The translations under genes were made by a program, and so were the position numbers. The notes beneath the pieces are model-generated. The model worked only from the letters and a program-made list of their open reading frames with translations. It was not told where the DNA came from and ran no database searches. From Marsupella aquatica (Eukaryota; Marchantiophyta): a DNA stretch of 64,000 nucleotides. Where the stretch lies: contig OZ316896.1 in NCBI GenBank assembly GCA_973895155.1, positions 16,058,001 through 16,122,000 on the forward strand, read 5' to 3'. Below, piece by piece: positions 35,821 to 47,254 of the stretch (position 1 is the stretch's first letter; each line of letters begins with the position of its first letter).

Positions 35821-37268
35821 TATATGCTTAACAGACCCCAAACAACTCTCTCTTGCTTGATCGAGCCTCAAAGTCCATTTGTTGCCCAATTGACCCCCTT
35901 TGATAATTCCTGGTGAAATGTTCTTGTATAGGGCATTATAATGTGTACTATGGCCCAGTTCATGACATAAGCGTGTATTGCAATTGCAGTTTACAGGTGT
36001 ATTGCAATTGCAGTTTACCTGAACCTGTCTGTGGGTGCAAGCAAATTGCCCAAACCGTCAACTGCTTGGTTTAGGGCTGGCCGTGCTGCAAGGGTGACTT
36101 CCAAGGATTTCAAAAATGATGTGAAGACAATATGTGTAATGTCTTCAAATGTTCATTGTTGAATTGTCCTCACAAAACATGGTCCAAATGTTCATTGTTT
36201 CACATTTTGTCATGACGACTTCTGTTGGTCATGAGGTTTGGGGGAATTTGTCGAGTGGAGGTTATTAAAAGACTCAATGTCTTTCCGCTTGAGTGTGCAT
36301 GCCACCTAGATCTAGTGAGGTACACTTAGGGATATTAGATGTTAAAGATTCGATGTCATTGTGCATCTTGGCATACAAGGGATCTGTGTGATTCTTAAAT
36401 GTGACAGATTACCACCACAAGATAGAGCGTGCCCAAAAATAAGACGCAACTGCACATGGATTTAGGATGTGGCCAGGATACTTGATAGGAAAGCCCATAA
36501 GGTGTGTAAGAATTTGATATTGTCATCAATCGTTGGTTATATGTTATTATTATTCTTGTGAATACACTTTGTTGAGAATACATAATGCAAAGTGTTTTAT
36601 TTCAATTGCTGGTAGTGGAAGCAAAGGCTACTCAAATTCAAAAGGGCAAACATTTCAGACATTTTGGAGAATTTGACAAGTGTGTGGATTCTTGGCTGTC
36701 AATATGGTCCTGCGGTATAAAGATTGGAGACATTTTGAGAACAATTAATACACAAGTGTGCAGACTTAGCAAGTCGGTGTCAAAGAAATCCAGCAAAGCA
36801 TTTATTTGTGAGGGAGATCCAAATATAATCTGTCCCCAGTGGAATGCACTGATAAAGATTCTCAACAAAGCTATGATGCACATTATGGAGATAGCAGCCC
36901 AATTTTACTACCTCTAAACTTCAGATGACTAAAGACCAACCCCTAAACAACTGAAGACCATACTAGTTTTGTTTTCAAACACAAAAGTACCAACCACTGT
37001 GTCCGGTCTCATTCACGCGCAGATCGCGGGTGGACTCCTATTTGGACACAGTTGTGGCATACCACGGGTTCATATGATAGAAATTAGAGTTAACCTTTGT
37101 AAAGTCTCCCTACAGTGCTCCTCACAAGAACTATCTGTAAGAAACTGTCAGAGGGGGTTGATTGGGTAACAAATGGACTTTGGGGGGTCGATTGGGTAAC
37201 AAATAGACTTTGGGGGTTGATCAAGCAAGAAACTGTTGTTTGGGGGTCTATTTAGGGTTAAGCATATA
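35821..37268. mobile_element. Putative DNA transposon with ~85-110 bp terminal inverted repeats
   Basis: The left end TATATGCTTAACAGACCCC, continuing through CTTGCTTGATC and CAAAGTCCATTTGTTGCCCA to about 35904, is matched in inverted orientation by the right end, 37153-37268, which finishes GGGTTAAGCATATA. The right arm has an internal 30-bp duplication (ATTGGGTAACAAATGGACTT type). A TA target duplication is possible but cannot be separated from the end sequence. No transposase is recognised, so it is likely non-autonomous. Confidence 0.65.
36585..36917 (+). CDS. Uncertain 110-codon open frame inside the terminal-inverted-repeat element
   Basis: I do not recognise this protein. The chain is Lys/Ile-rich with several Cys residues (for example KCVDSW, CEGDPNIICPQW). 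It has no DDE-type motif that I can see and is too short for a transposase. It may be a fragment of a captured gene or chance. Confidence 0.2.
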   Translation: MQSVLFQLLVVEAKATQIQKGKHFRHFGEFDKCVDSWLSIWSCGIKIGDILRTINTQVCRLSKSVSKKSSKAFICEGDPNIICPQWNALIKILNKAMMHIMEIAAQFYYL

Positions 37269-37860
37269 ACTCACATATTTTGTCTAGTACTATAGAGATC
37301 ATGAGTTTTTAAATTTTAATAGATTTCCAATGAGCCTCAAATGTGCAAATTTTGTCAAGTAGGAAAGAGGGTATTCGTTTCTAGATTTTTTATAGCTTTC
37401 TAATGATGCTCACATTGGCAAATTTTGTCAATCAGAACATGAGTTTTTTAAAATTTCTGTAGCTTTCCAGTGAGCCTAACATTGATAGGCAGATTTTGTC
37501 ACATACTATAGAGAACATGAGTATTTGAGTTTCTCTAGTTTTGCAAATTTCCTGGAGATTTCCTGGAGAAAGCTAGAGATCCTGGAGAAAGAGATCCTGG
37601 AGGAGATCACGAGTGCTAATTTTTTGTAGAATTCCAATGAATTGGACATTGACAGATGTTTTCAATTCAAGTACTGCTAAGATCATGCTTTTCAATTTGT
37701 TTTTTCAAGGCCAAAAAAATAGATCATGCTTTTCTAAATTTGCTTAGCTTTCCAATGAGAGTAACATTGACACATTAATTTAGTCAAGAGCTAAAGAGAT
37801 CATGAGTTGAAGTATTTCTCCAACTTTCCTCACATTCACAGATTTCATCTCAAATTTTGT
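37269..37860. repeat. Degenerate tandem repeat, right block
   Basis: Units with AGCTTTCCAATGAG, ACATTGACA, AAATTTTGTCA and GAGATCATGAGTTTT recur about six times with variable spacing. A local CCTGGAGAAAG repeat (37555-37605) sits inside. It is the continuation of the 35400-35820 block. Confidence 0.65.
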
Positions 37861-38286
37861 CACGTAGTAAGGATTTTTTTTTAATGCCAAATACTGATAT
37901 GTCACTGACAAGACATCTAATCGGTTACTTTGTTTTACTCTGTTGTTTGTTATTTGAAAATTTACTTTTCGATTTTTGATATTTTTACAGTTACGGGGTC
38001 TAACTGGTTTTTCTTGTCTTGCAACAAACACACACAATTGAGGATCAAAGGGTTAAAGAACCAAAGTCCTAGCCCAAAAGCTCAAGGATTCAGAATCACA
38101 AATGCAAATAATACACCACCACACACCTTACTGGGAACCGCAATGAAGAAAACTCTTCCCTACACTCCCAGAACCTGTTTGCCAACATTTAAAAAATTGA
38201 ATATGTCCAAACAAAGTGAAACCACTACAATACACAAGTGAGCTACCACTTCATGTATATGTTTATGGTCCTGATATGCTCCTTAT

Positions 38287-38333
38287 GGGGCTCCCATATG
38301 TCAACCCGCAGCGGGGAGGCGTATGGGAGCCCC
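38287..38333. repeat. Perfect 12-13 bp inverted repeat with ~20-base loop
   Basis: GGGGCTCCCATA at the left pairs with TATGGGAGCCCC at the right. Directly after it, TTGCTCCATGAAGGAGCAA (38336-38354) forms a second hairpin. No T-run or gene is adjacent, so a terminator role is unlikely. Confidence 0.75.
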
Positions 38334-38654
38334 ATTGCTCCATGAAGGAGCAATGAAGGACTCTAAATATACGTTAAGTGGTCGTACCCTAGATAAACGG
38401 GTGGGGGTTGATTTGGTGCAATCCCGTATACAGACGCTACTTTTGACACCCGCGGCTATGCACTGTGCTCACTTGAAACCCTACAAATACACCACAAAAT
38501 ATGGTTTAAAATAATGAGATATAAATCTGCCTACGTGGCAAGCCTTGATAAGGGAAGAGCAGTAAAAATCATCGAAGGACCCTTAACGTAAGCCAAATAA
38601 CCTTTCCCTGAAAACAGGCCAAAAAACAATAACAGGCCAGCTCCGCCAAAACTA

Positions 38655-39183
38655 ACGTAATTCCTGTTAGGAGAAGAGATACTCGATGTGTAACCATTTT
38701 TGTAGGGGCCTACTATAGTCATAATCTGTTGTCCTGAAAAGTTGAGCCAGTAACCTCTTTTCAGGCAGGAGTTACGTATAGGGTAATGCAGGTCTGGGCA
38801 GGTTACTAAGGTGCGTCCCGAATATGAAAAGAAGCTGACTGGCGGCAGCCTGGACGTTTCTTTGAATATTCCGGGAGTAGGTAGTCTATAACCCTAGCCC
38901 TGTCCTGCACTAGCGTACGTAAATCCTATCAGGAGAAGAGGTTACCGGTGTGTAACCATTTCTACAGGGGCCTGCTATAGTCATAATCTGGTGTCCTGAA
39001 AAGTTGAGCCGGTAACCTCTTTCCAGGCAAGAGTTACGTACGCTAATGCAGGGCAGGGCTGGGGTTATAGGCTGTAACCTGCTCCCGGAATATTCAAAGA
39101 AGCTTCCTGGCTGCCGCCGGTCAGTTTCTTTTCATATTCCGGACGCCTAGTAACCCTGCGCCCAGACCTGCATTACCCTATAC
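38655..39183. mobile_element. Fold-back element cluster: MITE, arm, MITE, inverted arm
   Basis: Order: MITE copy (38655-38775), arm A (38776-38921), second MITE copy as loop (38922-39034), arm A' (39035-39183). A' is the reverse complement of A across ~147 bp with only scattered differences (shared GTATAGGGTAATGCAGGTCT, ATATGAAAAGAA, TTTGAATATTCCGGGAG). The two MITE copies are direct repeats of each other, are themselves palindromic around GGTTACCGGTGTGTAACC, and end TACGTA. The cluster lies ~310 bp before the glycosyltransferase start codon. Confidence 0.85.
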
Positions 39184-39495
39184 AAAGCTCCTACCTTCAC
39201 TGCAACATATTATCCATATTCTACCGCCTGGCTGCTACAGAAGCTTACTTCTATGAACTGTACTTGTTACACCCTATTACAGTAGGTCTTTGGGATTTTA
39301 CAGTATTAGCGAGGATTCAAATGGCAACAGGGCGGTCTTCCCTTCGCTGCTCTACTTGGGCTCGTGTGGGTTTGTGGGGTTTTAGCAAAGCTCGAGAGAC
39401 GCATCACTCGTTCCTCAATGGTGTTCGATCAAGTGACAGAACGTGATTAAACAAAACGGAATCGACCCGAGCTGAAGATTAGAGACAGAGAAAGG

Positions 39496-42400
39496 ATGAG
39501 CGTCTTGTGCCCAGAACGCAGCTTGTGTTGTCAAGCCCAGCTTGTTCTCAACTTGGGAACAATTTCAGCAAGAGTATCTGCAGCACCACGATCTTTGGTT
39601 TCTGCCTTTGAGAATGGTGATGGACGCAGCAGGAGAAGAAGTACGACCCTCGAGGCCCCTCGTGGGTGCGTGCAATTCGCCAAATGCGGGCAAGGAGACT
39701 ATCGATTACGTTCTCCTTTCGAGAATTCGCAAGACCTCTCTGGGAGCTTTGGCATCCTCCTTCATGCCAGACCCGCCAAGAACCACGATGGTATGATTGT
39801 CAAAGCTAGGAAGAAGGCCAGCGACTTCAAGAGCAGCGGTAGCGGCAGTAGCAACGACAAGGTGCAGAATCCGCCGGAGAAGGAGTTGAGCATTCCGCCC
39901 GCTCTCTACCGGCCATTATCCTTTCCTGATTTGCAGGCAGCTGTGCGGGGTCTGGATCCTCGCAAACGCTGGATTTATGGCCTGCCATTTCTCGCAGTCT
40001 TGGCGGGCATGGCCTGGTTTAGAAACATTGGAGTGGCCGGCCTCGTAGATGATGCTGAGCCCGTTTTTGCAGAAGCAGCTCGGCAAATGTACGTGCAGCC
40101 GCTTTCTGCCATTCCTCTTCTCTCAGATGCCCTTGCCATGGTTACTTACGACCTTTGCAATCGTCTCAAGTCAGGCTCACCAGGATCGACAGTCCAGCCC
40201 AATGGGAGAGGAGAGGCGCTTTGTATTCCTGGCATTCCCTCATTCTTGACTGATTTGTGTGAAGTGACGTGAAGTGAAGTGAAGTGAAGTGAAGTGAAGT
40301 GACGTTCGGGAACCTGTTTTGCTAAAGTGAACGCACTCTTTCTTCTTGTGCAAGGTAGCATATTTTAGGAGGATTCCCGGTTTCTAAATACCCTCATTCT
40401 GGAGGGCAAGGCATTACACTTCAAAGTCATTCTCATGGTTGGTAGAGTGCGTCGCACCCTAAGTATAACAACCTGAAGCCCACTTGGTTGGTGAATGGAG
40501 GCTTAGCAGATGAGCAATTAACTTAATTTGAGGTATTTTCTGGCAATTGAGCTGGGAGAGCTGTATGGTGTTGCCTATCTGCAGGATCGTCACTGGAGAC
40601 TACGTTACTCCGCAGTTCAATGGTGTCCCCCGGTTCGACCACCCAATACTATTGTACTGGCTCATGGCCATTTCGGTACTCGACTCACCTTGCCCATCAT
40701 TTGCAGAGCCGTCCCTCTAGAAACAATAAGTTGGTTGTGCTTGCGTAGCAGTAAAGACTCCGGTGAATGAAATGCCAACGGCGCTCTTTCCACCTTTAAG
40801 TGAAGTTTTCTTTCATACGTTATGGTACGTATGGTCTTGCATTTGACCAATAATTTTGGTTTCCTTACATTGATACCTCTTTCACGGGACGATATATGCC
40901 CTGATTTGGGAAGGTTCTTGCTCAGGAGGAAAGTTTCCCTCAGACCGTAGACCCGAACAGAAACCTCAATCTCATGGTGTGGTCTTGCAGTTGAAGCTAT
41001 TTGGAAGTGCGGTTTGGGTGTTTAGACTACCTTCATGCCTGTGTGCAACAGGATTGCTTATGGGACTTTTTCTTACAGTCAACAATTTCGGCGTCCAGCT
41101 ATCTCCAGATATGGGAATCAAGGCTAAGAACATGAAACTCGATTTTGGAGATCGGTTTCTCTTGCCTGCCATCATCACTGCTGCTTCATTCGCAACTAGT
41201 CTTCAGGTTTACTCAATGTTCAAGAATTATGTGAATTGCATTCACGTGTGTGCTGAGTCCTAATAACAGTAATATAATTCATAATGGCATGCCAGCTGAT
41301 GAGCAACTTTGCAATATTTGTAATTTAAGTAGCTTTCTGGATTGGATTCCCGTAATTAGGAAGGAGCGCAATTCTTCGACACATGAGGTGTGACGTCTAG
41401 AGATGGTATATGCATATCATAACGAAAGTGTTTGCGCAGGTGGTGACTTGTGGCAGTGCAGCCCTATCAGACATGCTACTCACAAGCAGTATAGGAGCCT
41501 CTCTTCTGAGTTTCTTCTGGGCTTATGCTGGCAGAGAGCATAAACCTGTCAAGTACAGTTGGGGTTATGTCCTTGCAGCAGTTTTTGCAGGGCTTGCATG
41601 TCTAACGAAGGGACCACTGGGCATTGTGTTTCCCGTGAGTTTCCTAAAGTTCACTTTTTTGATATGGAAAAGCACAAAAAATCTACTGTTTGGATTCTCA
41701 CAATTTATTCTGCTCTTCCAACCCGCTAAAGGCACACCCCTCTTTCCAAAAAAAGGAAAAGGACCTCTTTTCACTTCCTGGTCTTTGACAACCTTTGATT
41801 TTGCTTCTCTGAATAATGTAAATGAATCTGACTGCTACTTTGTATGCGCAGTTCAGGCATGTGTATGTGCCTGCTTTCTGCTCAGTACGGGAGAGCTGAG
41901 AAACGTCTTCGTGTAAGTCTTCAGACCAGTGAACTGCCAAATTTCAGGGAATCCCTGGAAACGACTGTGATCTATATGGAATTGGAACATCTGCATTTGG
42001 ATGCTTATTTTTCACTTGATTGTGGTTTTAGGGATGAGCTACCTAAAGTAAAAGGGGTCTTCCTTATGCTGCTCATCAATCTTCCATGGTATGGAATGAT
42101 TTTTTCGACACATGGACCATTATTTCTGTCTACCTTTTTTGGCCACCATAGTTTTGAGGTAAGGACTGGTACATTTGCCCGTGCTCTCAAAATGTCCGAG
42201 CCGTCGGCCTAGGAATAGATCATCTTCACATATGATCCGTACTCACTCTTTCTAGAATATTTTGGACAAAATCTGGATTTCTTCGCAACCTAACGAGATA
42301 TATTTATACCACGTGTGCAGTGTGGGTCTAAAGATCAAACAGTCTTAGTTTAAAGATTGGTACTGACTGATTTCAATGTCTCCCTTTGTTTTTCATATGT

Positions 42401-44429
42401 ATACAGCGATACATCAGAGCTCCTAATCACTATGGAGGTCAACTCTGGGTCTATGGGTTAGCCATTGTGCTTGTCATGTACTTTCCGTGGTCACTATCAC
42501 TTCCTTCGGTTTTAGCCGACACAAATCCATGGAAGCAGAGATCCTCGTGGAGGGAATATCCTCGGACCAAGCAGCTGTCTTTATTTGCTGCAGTATGGTT
42601 TATAACTGGATTTGTTATTTTTGCTTTCTCAGCAATTCAGGTAATCTAAGAAATGCGTGCCCTAATTTTTAAGAGCTTTTAGAAGAGGGAGGGCGATGTA
42701 CTGACATCAATGGCTAACAAATTTAATTAATTTATTATTGTGTCTTCACGGCTTGTGGAATAGGGAATGTGATGAGATGTATATTTACCCATGTCACCCT
42801 GTTGCGCAGCTGCCGTCAAACTACCTTCCAATCGCTCCGGCTGTTGCAGTTCTTGCTGCTTCCCATCTTTCTTTGCCAGTAGGTTGTCATAGCAATGGCC
42901 TGGCAGCTGGACTAGTTCCAGCGTTTTTGTACCAAATCTTAGCTGGACTATTCTTCCTCTTGCCAGGTCTGCTGTCATCATCCAGCTCATCAATTGTACG
43001 CATGTTCAACCTTACTCTTGTGTACATACCTGCTTTGAAAAAAGATCACTCAAGTTTACATTTTGTTCTAAGTAATGTCAGGATTTGTGTGCTGTCCAGA
43101 CTCCTTGTTTGAATTGTTATGGAGTTCATTGTGATTTCGTCACGTATCTTTTCATATTTGTATATTTCAAGTGAACGATCTTGCCGTTTTTTGTAAACTT
43201 GAATTTTCTGCTGTCGATTTGATAGATTGCGGAAATTGGAAATGAAATAAGTAAAAGTTATCTTCATCTTATTGCCTTTGGAGCTCTAGCTGTGGCTGGA
43301 ACATCTGTTACTCGGACAGAGGAGTATGCTAGTGCATATTGCCCTGATCTCGAGTCGGTAAAGACCGAGCAGGTTTCCAGAAAAACACTCGTTCCACTCT
43401 GGGTTCTACATACAGCAGCAATGGTCACTCTTACAAGTGCTTTTACTACTCCATGCTTTCATTTGTTGGATAAAGTGAAACAGTGGCCTGTAAGACAGTT
43501 GGCATTGAGGGCTGCTGAAGTACAGGTATCGTATGTTGCCCACTCAGGCTTTTTACGATTTGCTTTACGACAGTAGCTGAACTTAGATTTCGCTTCGAAG
43601 GCCTGAAAATAGTTGTGCATATTTCATTTCTCTACCAGGTCGTATCTAAAATTGGGTTTTGTGTACAGCAACCTGGTGAGACATTAATCATGGTCGGAGA
43701 AAGCATGCCGAGTGTCGTATTTTACAGCCAGTAAGTCTTTTGTGAATAAGTGACATTTCTTCTATGCTAAGTATTAATTTTTTGACGATCCTGTGGAATT
43801 TTCTTGAAAGATATTTAATCTAGTAAATTTGGATTGTAGAAACATGGATTTCCTGTGCGGGTCCTGGCTCTTTGGTCACTCTTTGGTTGATGCAAGTTGA
43901 ATGTGTGGAATTTCTTCTCTGCATCTTTGCTCTCAACTTATGCGCCCGGAGTGTTCGAAACCCTAATTGTTAAGATAGACTTATAACCTTTCAAAAATTT
44001 AGGTACTCGTCGTTTTTATGAGAGCTACCAACAGACGGTTTAAGAGTGTTGCGATGTCTTGTTATCTTCTCCGCTCTTGCAGATTACAGACAACTTTCTT
44101 CGACACATCTCTGGAGGCTGCTAAAGTATTGCAGGAAAATCCAAGGTAGATTACATCTCAGCCGCCCCACTATGCGACAAGAAACACTGACTCAAATGAA
44201 AGGAATGAGCACATTTTTTATGAGCAATTCAACCATTTTTCTGCACATACCAGTCCATCAACGAAGTAATTGACTGGGGTTTCGATTTCTGTGCAGCAAT
44301 TTACCGTCTGCCCTGGTTATCTCAAATGACGTCTGGAAGGGGACTCTAACACCCGTCATTTTGGCGCAAGAACAGAGCTTCTCGTTGATGAGGGTTGTCC
44401 TCCCTGATTCTGGTATCCAAGCTGAGTAG
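39496..44429 (+). CDS. Plastid-targeted GT-C glycosyltransferase, ArnT/PMT_2-like (12 exons)
   Basis: Multi-pass membrane glycosyltransferase of the bacterial GT39/GT83 type, which moves a sugar from a polyprenyl-phosphate carrier to an acceptor. Exons: 39496-40088, 40585-40675, 40991-41206, 41440-41634, 41857-41912, 42032-42158, 42407-42640, 42810-42995, 43226-43525, 43669-43730, 44083-44145 and 44297-44429, giving 751 residues in one frame. The first ~150 residues are rich in Ser, Arg and Ala with few acids, like a chloroplast transit peptide. A membrane segment at 159-175 precedes the acidic motif DDAEP (185-189), then the typical loop with TGDYVTPQFNGVPRFD and HPILLYWLM. LTKGPLGIV, INLPWYGMIF and YFPWSLSLP also fit the family. 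Exon 5 is short and its acceptor is a choice between candidates; exon 10 could start 30 bases earlier. The acceptor substrate is unknown. A cyanobacterial (plastid) origin is inference. Confidence 0.83.
40261..40303. repeat. GAAGT pentanucleotide microsatellite in intron 1
   Basis: About eight GAAGT units with two GACGT interruptions, within intron 1 of the glycosyltransferase gene. It is far from either splice site. Confidence 0.95.
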
Positions 44430-45096
44430 GACTATAAATTTAAGACCAATCAAATAATCTTCCAGCCATCTGAAGCTCAGCAAGCCCCTGCATTATGGTT
44501 CGGTCACTTCAGGAGTTGCTCAAGGTCTTCAGAGTCTCCTTACGCATATCCATCCGTCTGGTTTGGTTAATGGGACTTCTGGGTGTTAGCCCTAGCTTGC
44601 TTTGTAGTATTCCTCCCAGTTAATCTTCAAATCTCAGCTGACTCTAGAAGTGAAGAGATGGTTTACTGTACAATGGAGAATGTCATTACACAGGACGAAC
44701 AGAACCGTCATGGTCAACATTTCAGCCGTCCATGTTCATTACACAATCAACACTCTCGAACCTGTTGCACTGCTTGATTGTATTGCTTATTTTTGAATGC
44801 ACACGACTGATGACCTCCACTCTTTATACCCGTAGTCAACCATACAAACATTCATTCTCGAAATACAACAGAGGATGACATGGGAGGGCCCAATATATCA
44901 CACTTAACACATGGATACAACATCCTGAATTTCGTAATCCTAAGAACTCCCCGGTGAAAGTTGCATTTTACGGGTGGAATATTATCTCTCCATTTCCTTC
45001 TCTCCAGTTTGCACAACAAAGCGACGGTCATCTGCAAATCCACTCGACAAGGGCTTCATCAACTTATTGATTAATAAGATATTTGTGGGTTTAGGG
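44430..45096. other. Short spacer between the glycosyltransferase gene and the 5S array
   Basis: This is presumably the 3' untranslated region of the gene and then unique DNA. No open frame with a recognisable product is present. Confidence 0.5.
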
Positions 45097-45100
45097 TTTA
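45087..45100 (+). other. Two telomere-type repeats at the left edge of the 5S array
   Basis: GGGTTTAGGGTTTA is two units of the plant telomere motif TTTAGGG. The second unit merges into TTTATCAAACAC, the first base of 5S spacer sequence, so the motif sits precisely on the junction. Confidence 0.7.
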
Positions 45101-45604
45101 TCAAACACTATTTTGCACATACAATAAGAGACCCCCTATTTATCAAACACTATTTTGCACATACAATAAGAGAATTGGTTGTGCCAACCCCTACCTAGAA
45201 AACTTTTGATTTTGCAGATACAATAAGCAAAAATTTAAATTTTTAGGGGCTCCGCCCCAAAATCCAACACAACACATCAATTCTAAAAATGTCTCCCATG
45301 GGCCGCCCCGCCGCCCACCGCTGGCCAATATCTTCCAAGCTGTTCCTCCTCTGTCCAGTGTCATATTCTCACCCGGGTGGATGGTCTCTGGTGGAAAAGG
45401 AAAAATGCCACCTTGGTTGGGGGGGGGGGGGATTATTGTAGAAATTTGTGGGTTGCAACAAGGGAGGCCAAGCAAGTGGGGTATAAAGCCCAATAACACA
45501 AAGGAATAAAATGGGTGGGAGTCTGGTGCAAATAGAGTCTTTTGGGCAGGGAGGGGAGGTCGGGGTGCAGTGGGCAAGGAAGGAGGGAGCGGCGAGGTGT
45601 AAGG

Positions 45605-45636
45605 AATATAATGAGTAGAGTGAGCACCCATGGACG
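45605..45636 (+). promoter_or_regulatory. 5S upstream promoter elements (shown for unit 1; same in the other units)
   Basis: AATATAAT lies at about -32 to -25, GC at about -13/-12 and C at -2 relative to the assigned start. This fits the TATA / GC / C pattern of plant 5S promoters and suggests the true +1 may be one base earlier (45636). The internal control regions (AGTTAAGCGC and GGATGGGTGACCTCC) lie in the gene. In every later unit the same elements precede the gene at equal distance. Confidence 0.7.
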
Positions 45637-45756
45637 TGATGCGGTCATACCAGGGCTACTACACCAGATCCCATCAGAACTCTGCAGTTAAGCGCCTTTG
45701 GGCCGGAATGGTACTGGGATGGGTGACCTCCCGGGAAGTCCCGGTGCCGCATCCAA
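45637..45756 (+). rRNA. 5S rRNA, unit 1
   Basis: 120 bases from TGATGCGGTCATACCAG to CCGCATCCAA; the ends pair as helix I. The plant A-box (AGTTAAGCGCC) and C-box (GATGGGTGACCTCCCGGGAA) are intact. Base 74, between the internal elements, is G. Ends are assigned by comparison with plant 5S and could shift by one base. Confidence 0.97.
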
Positions 45757-45769
45757 TCTTTTCCTTTTT
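45757..45769 (+). terminator. Pol III terminator of 5S unit 1 (same in all complete units except unit 5)
   Basis: TCTTTTCCTTTTT directly follows the gene: two T-runs of four and six, the standard RNA polymerase III stop on the plus strand. Confidence 0.85.
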
Positions 45770-46386
45770 TGTTTTGGACCTCCCTTGTTGCACACTTGAA
45801 GCTTCCAAGCTGTTCCTCTTGGTTCCATTGCTTGTGCCACCCCCTATTTATCAAACACTATTTTGCACATACAATAAGAGACCCCCTATTTATCAAACAC
45901 TATTTTGCACATACAATAAGAGAATTGGTTGTGCCAACCCCTACCTAGAAAACTTTTGATTTTGCAGATACAATAAGCAAAAATTTAAATTTTTAGGGGC
46001 TCCGCCCCAAAATCCAACACAACACATCAATTCTAAAAATGTCTCCCATGGGCCGCCCCGCCGCCCACCGCTGGCCAATATCTTCCAAGCTGTTCCTCCA
46101 CTGTCCAGTGTCATATTCTCACCCGGGTGGATGGTCTCTGGTGGAAAAGGAAAAATGCCACCTTGGTTGGGGGGGGGGGGGATTATTGTAGAAATTTGTG
46201 GGTTGCAACAAGGGAGGCCAAGCAAGTGGGGTATAAAGCCCAATAACACAAAGGAATAAAATGGGTGGGAGTCTGGTGCAAATAGAGTCTTTTGGGCAGG
46301 GAGGGGAGGTCGGGGTGCAGTGGGCAAGGAAGGAGGGAGCGGCGAGGTGTAAGGAATATAATGAGTAGAGTGAGCACCCATGGACG

Positions 46387-46506
46387 TGATGCGGTCATAC
46401 CAGGGCTACTACACCAGATCCCATCAGAACTCTGCAGTTAAGCCCCTTTGGGCCGGAATAGTACTGGGATGGGTGACCTCCCGGGAAGTCCCGGTGCCGC
46501 ATCCAA
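46387..46506 (+). rRNA. 5S rRNA, unit 2
   Basis: Same gene as unit 1 with A at base 74 and a private G-to-C change at base 58 (46444, AGCCCC for AGCGCC), in the A-box. Confidence 0.96.
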
Positions 46507-47134
46507 TCTTTTCCTTTTTTGTTTTGGACCTCCCTTGTTGCACACTTGAAGCTTCCAAGCTGTTCCTCTTGGTTCCATTGCTTGTGCCACCCCCTATTTA
46601 TCAAACACTATTTTGCACATACAATAAGAGACCCCCTATTTATCAAACACTATTTTGCACATACAATAAGAGAATTGGTTGTGCCAACCCCTACCTAGAA
46701 AACTTTTGATTTTGCAGATACAATAAGCAAAAATTTAAATTTTTAGGGGCTCCGCCCCAAAATCCAACACAACACATCAATTCTAAAAATGTCTCCCATG
46801 GGCCGCCCCGCCGCCCACCGCTGGCCAATATCTTCCAAGCTGTTCCTCCTCTGTCCAGTGTCATATTCTCACCCGGGTGGATGGTCTCTGGTGGAAAAGG
46901 AAAAATGCCACCTTGGTTGGGGGGGGGCGATTATTGTAGAAATTTGTGGGTTGCAACAAGGGAGGCCAAGCAAGTGGGGTATAAAGCCCAATAACACAAA
47001 GGAATAAAATGGGTGGGAGTCTGGTGCAAATAGAGTCTTTTGGGCAGGGAGGGGAGGTCGGGGTGCAGTGGGCAAGGAAGGAGGGAGCGGCGAGGTGTAA
47101 GGAATATAATGAGTAGAGTGAGCACCCATGGACG

Positions 47135-47254
47135 TGATGCGGTCATACCAGGGCTACTACACCAGATCCCATCAGAACTCTGCAGTTAAGCGCCTTTGGG
47201 CCGGAATAGTACTGGGATGGGTGACCTCCCGGGAAGTCCCGGTGCCGCATCCAA
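47135..47254 (+). rRNA. 5S rRNA, unit 3
   Basis: Consensus gene with A at base 74. The spacer after it has TTTTGCACATAC where the others have TTTTGCAGATAC. Confidence 0.97.

Larger units (their letters stand above)
26220..39495. other. Gene-poor, repeat-rich region
   Basis: No intact protein gene is recognised over 13 kb. 26220-30000 has three short tandem duplications and open frames under 140 codons without known motifs. 28870-29260 has many diffuse TTCGAATA and ACACAACGCC motifs in both orientations. 30060-30660 is very AT-rich; 30660-31810 is a degenerate satellite; 33199-33542 is a solo LTR. 33950-34390 ends in TTTATTAAG and a T-run, and may be a LINE 3' remnant (weak). 35400-37860 is a degenerate repeat interrupted by a terminal-inverted-repeat element, and 38287-39183 holds hairpins and fold-back DNA. 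Confidence 0.5.

Noticed and set aside
45097-45180. CRISPR-like array from the 42-bp direct repeats
   Set aside because: Repeats are adjacent without spacers, and the DNA is plant nuclear.
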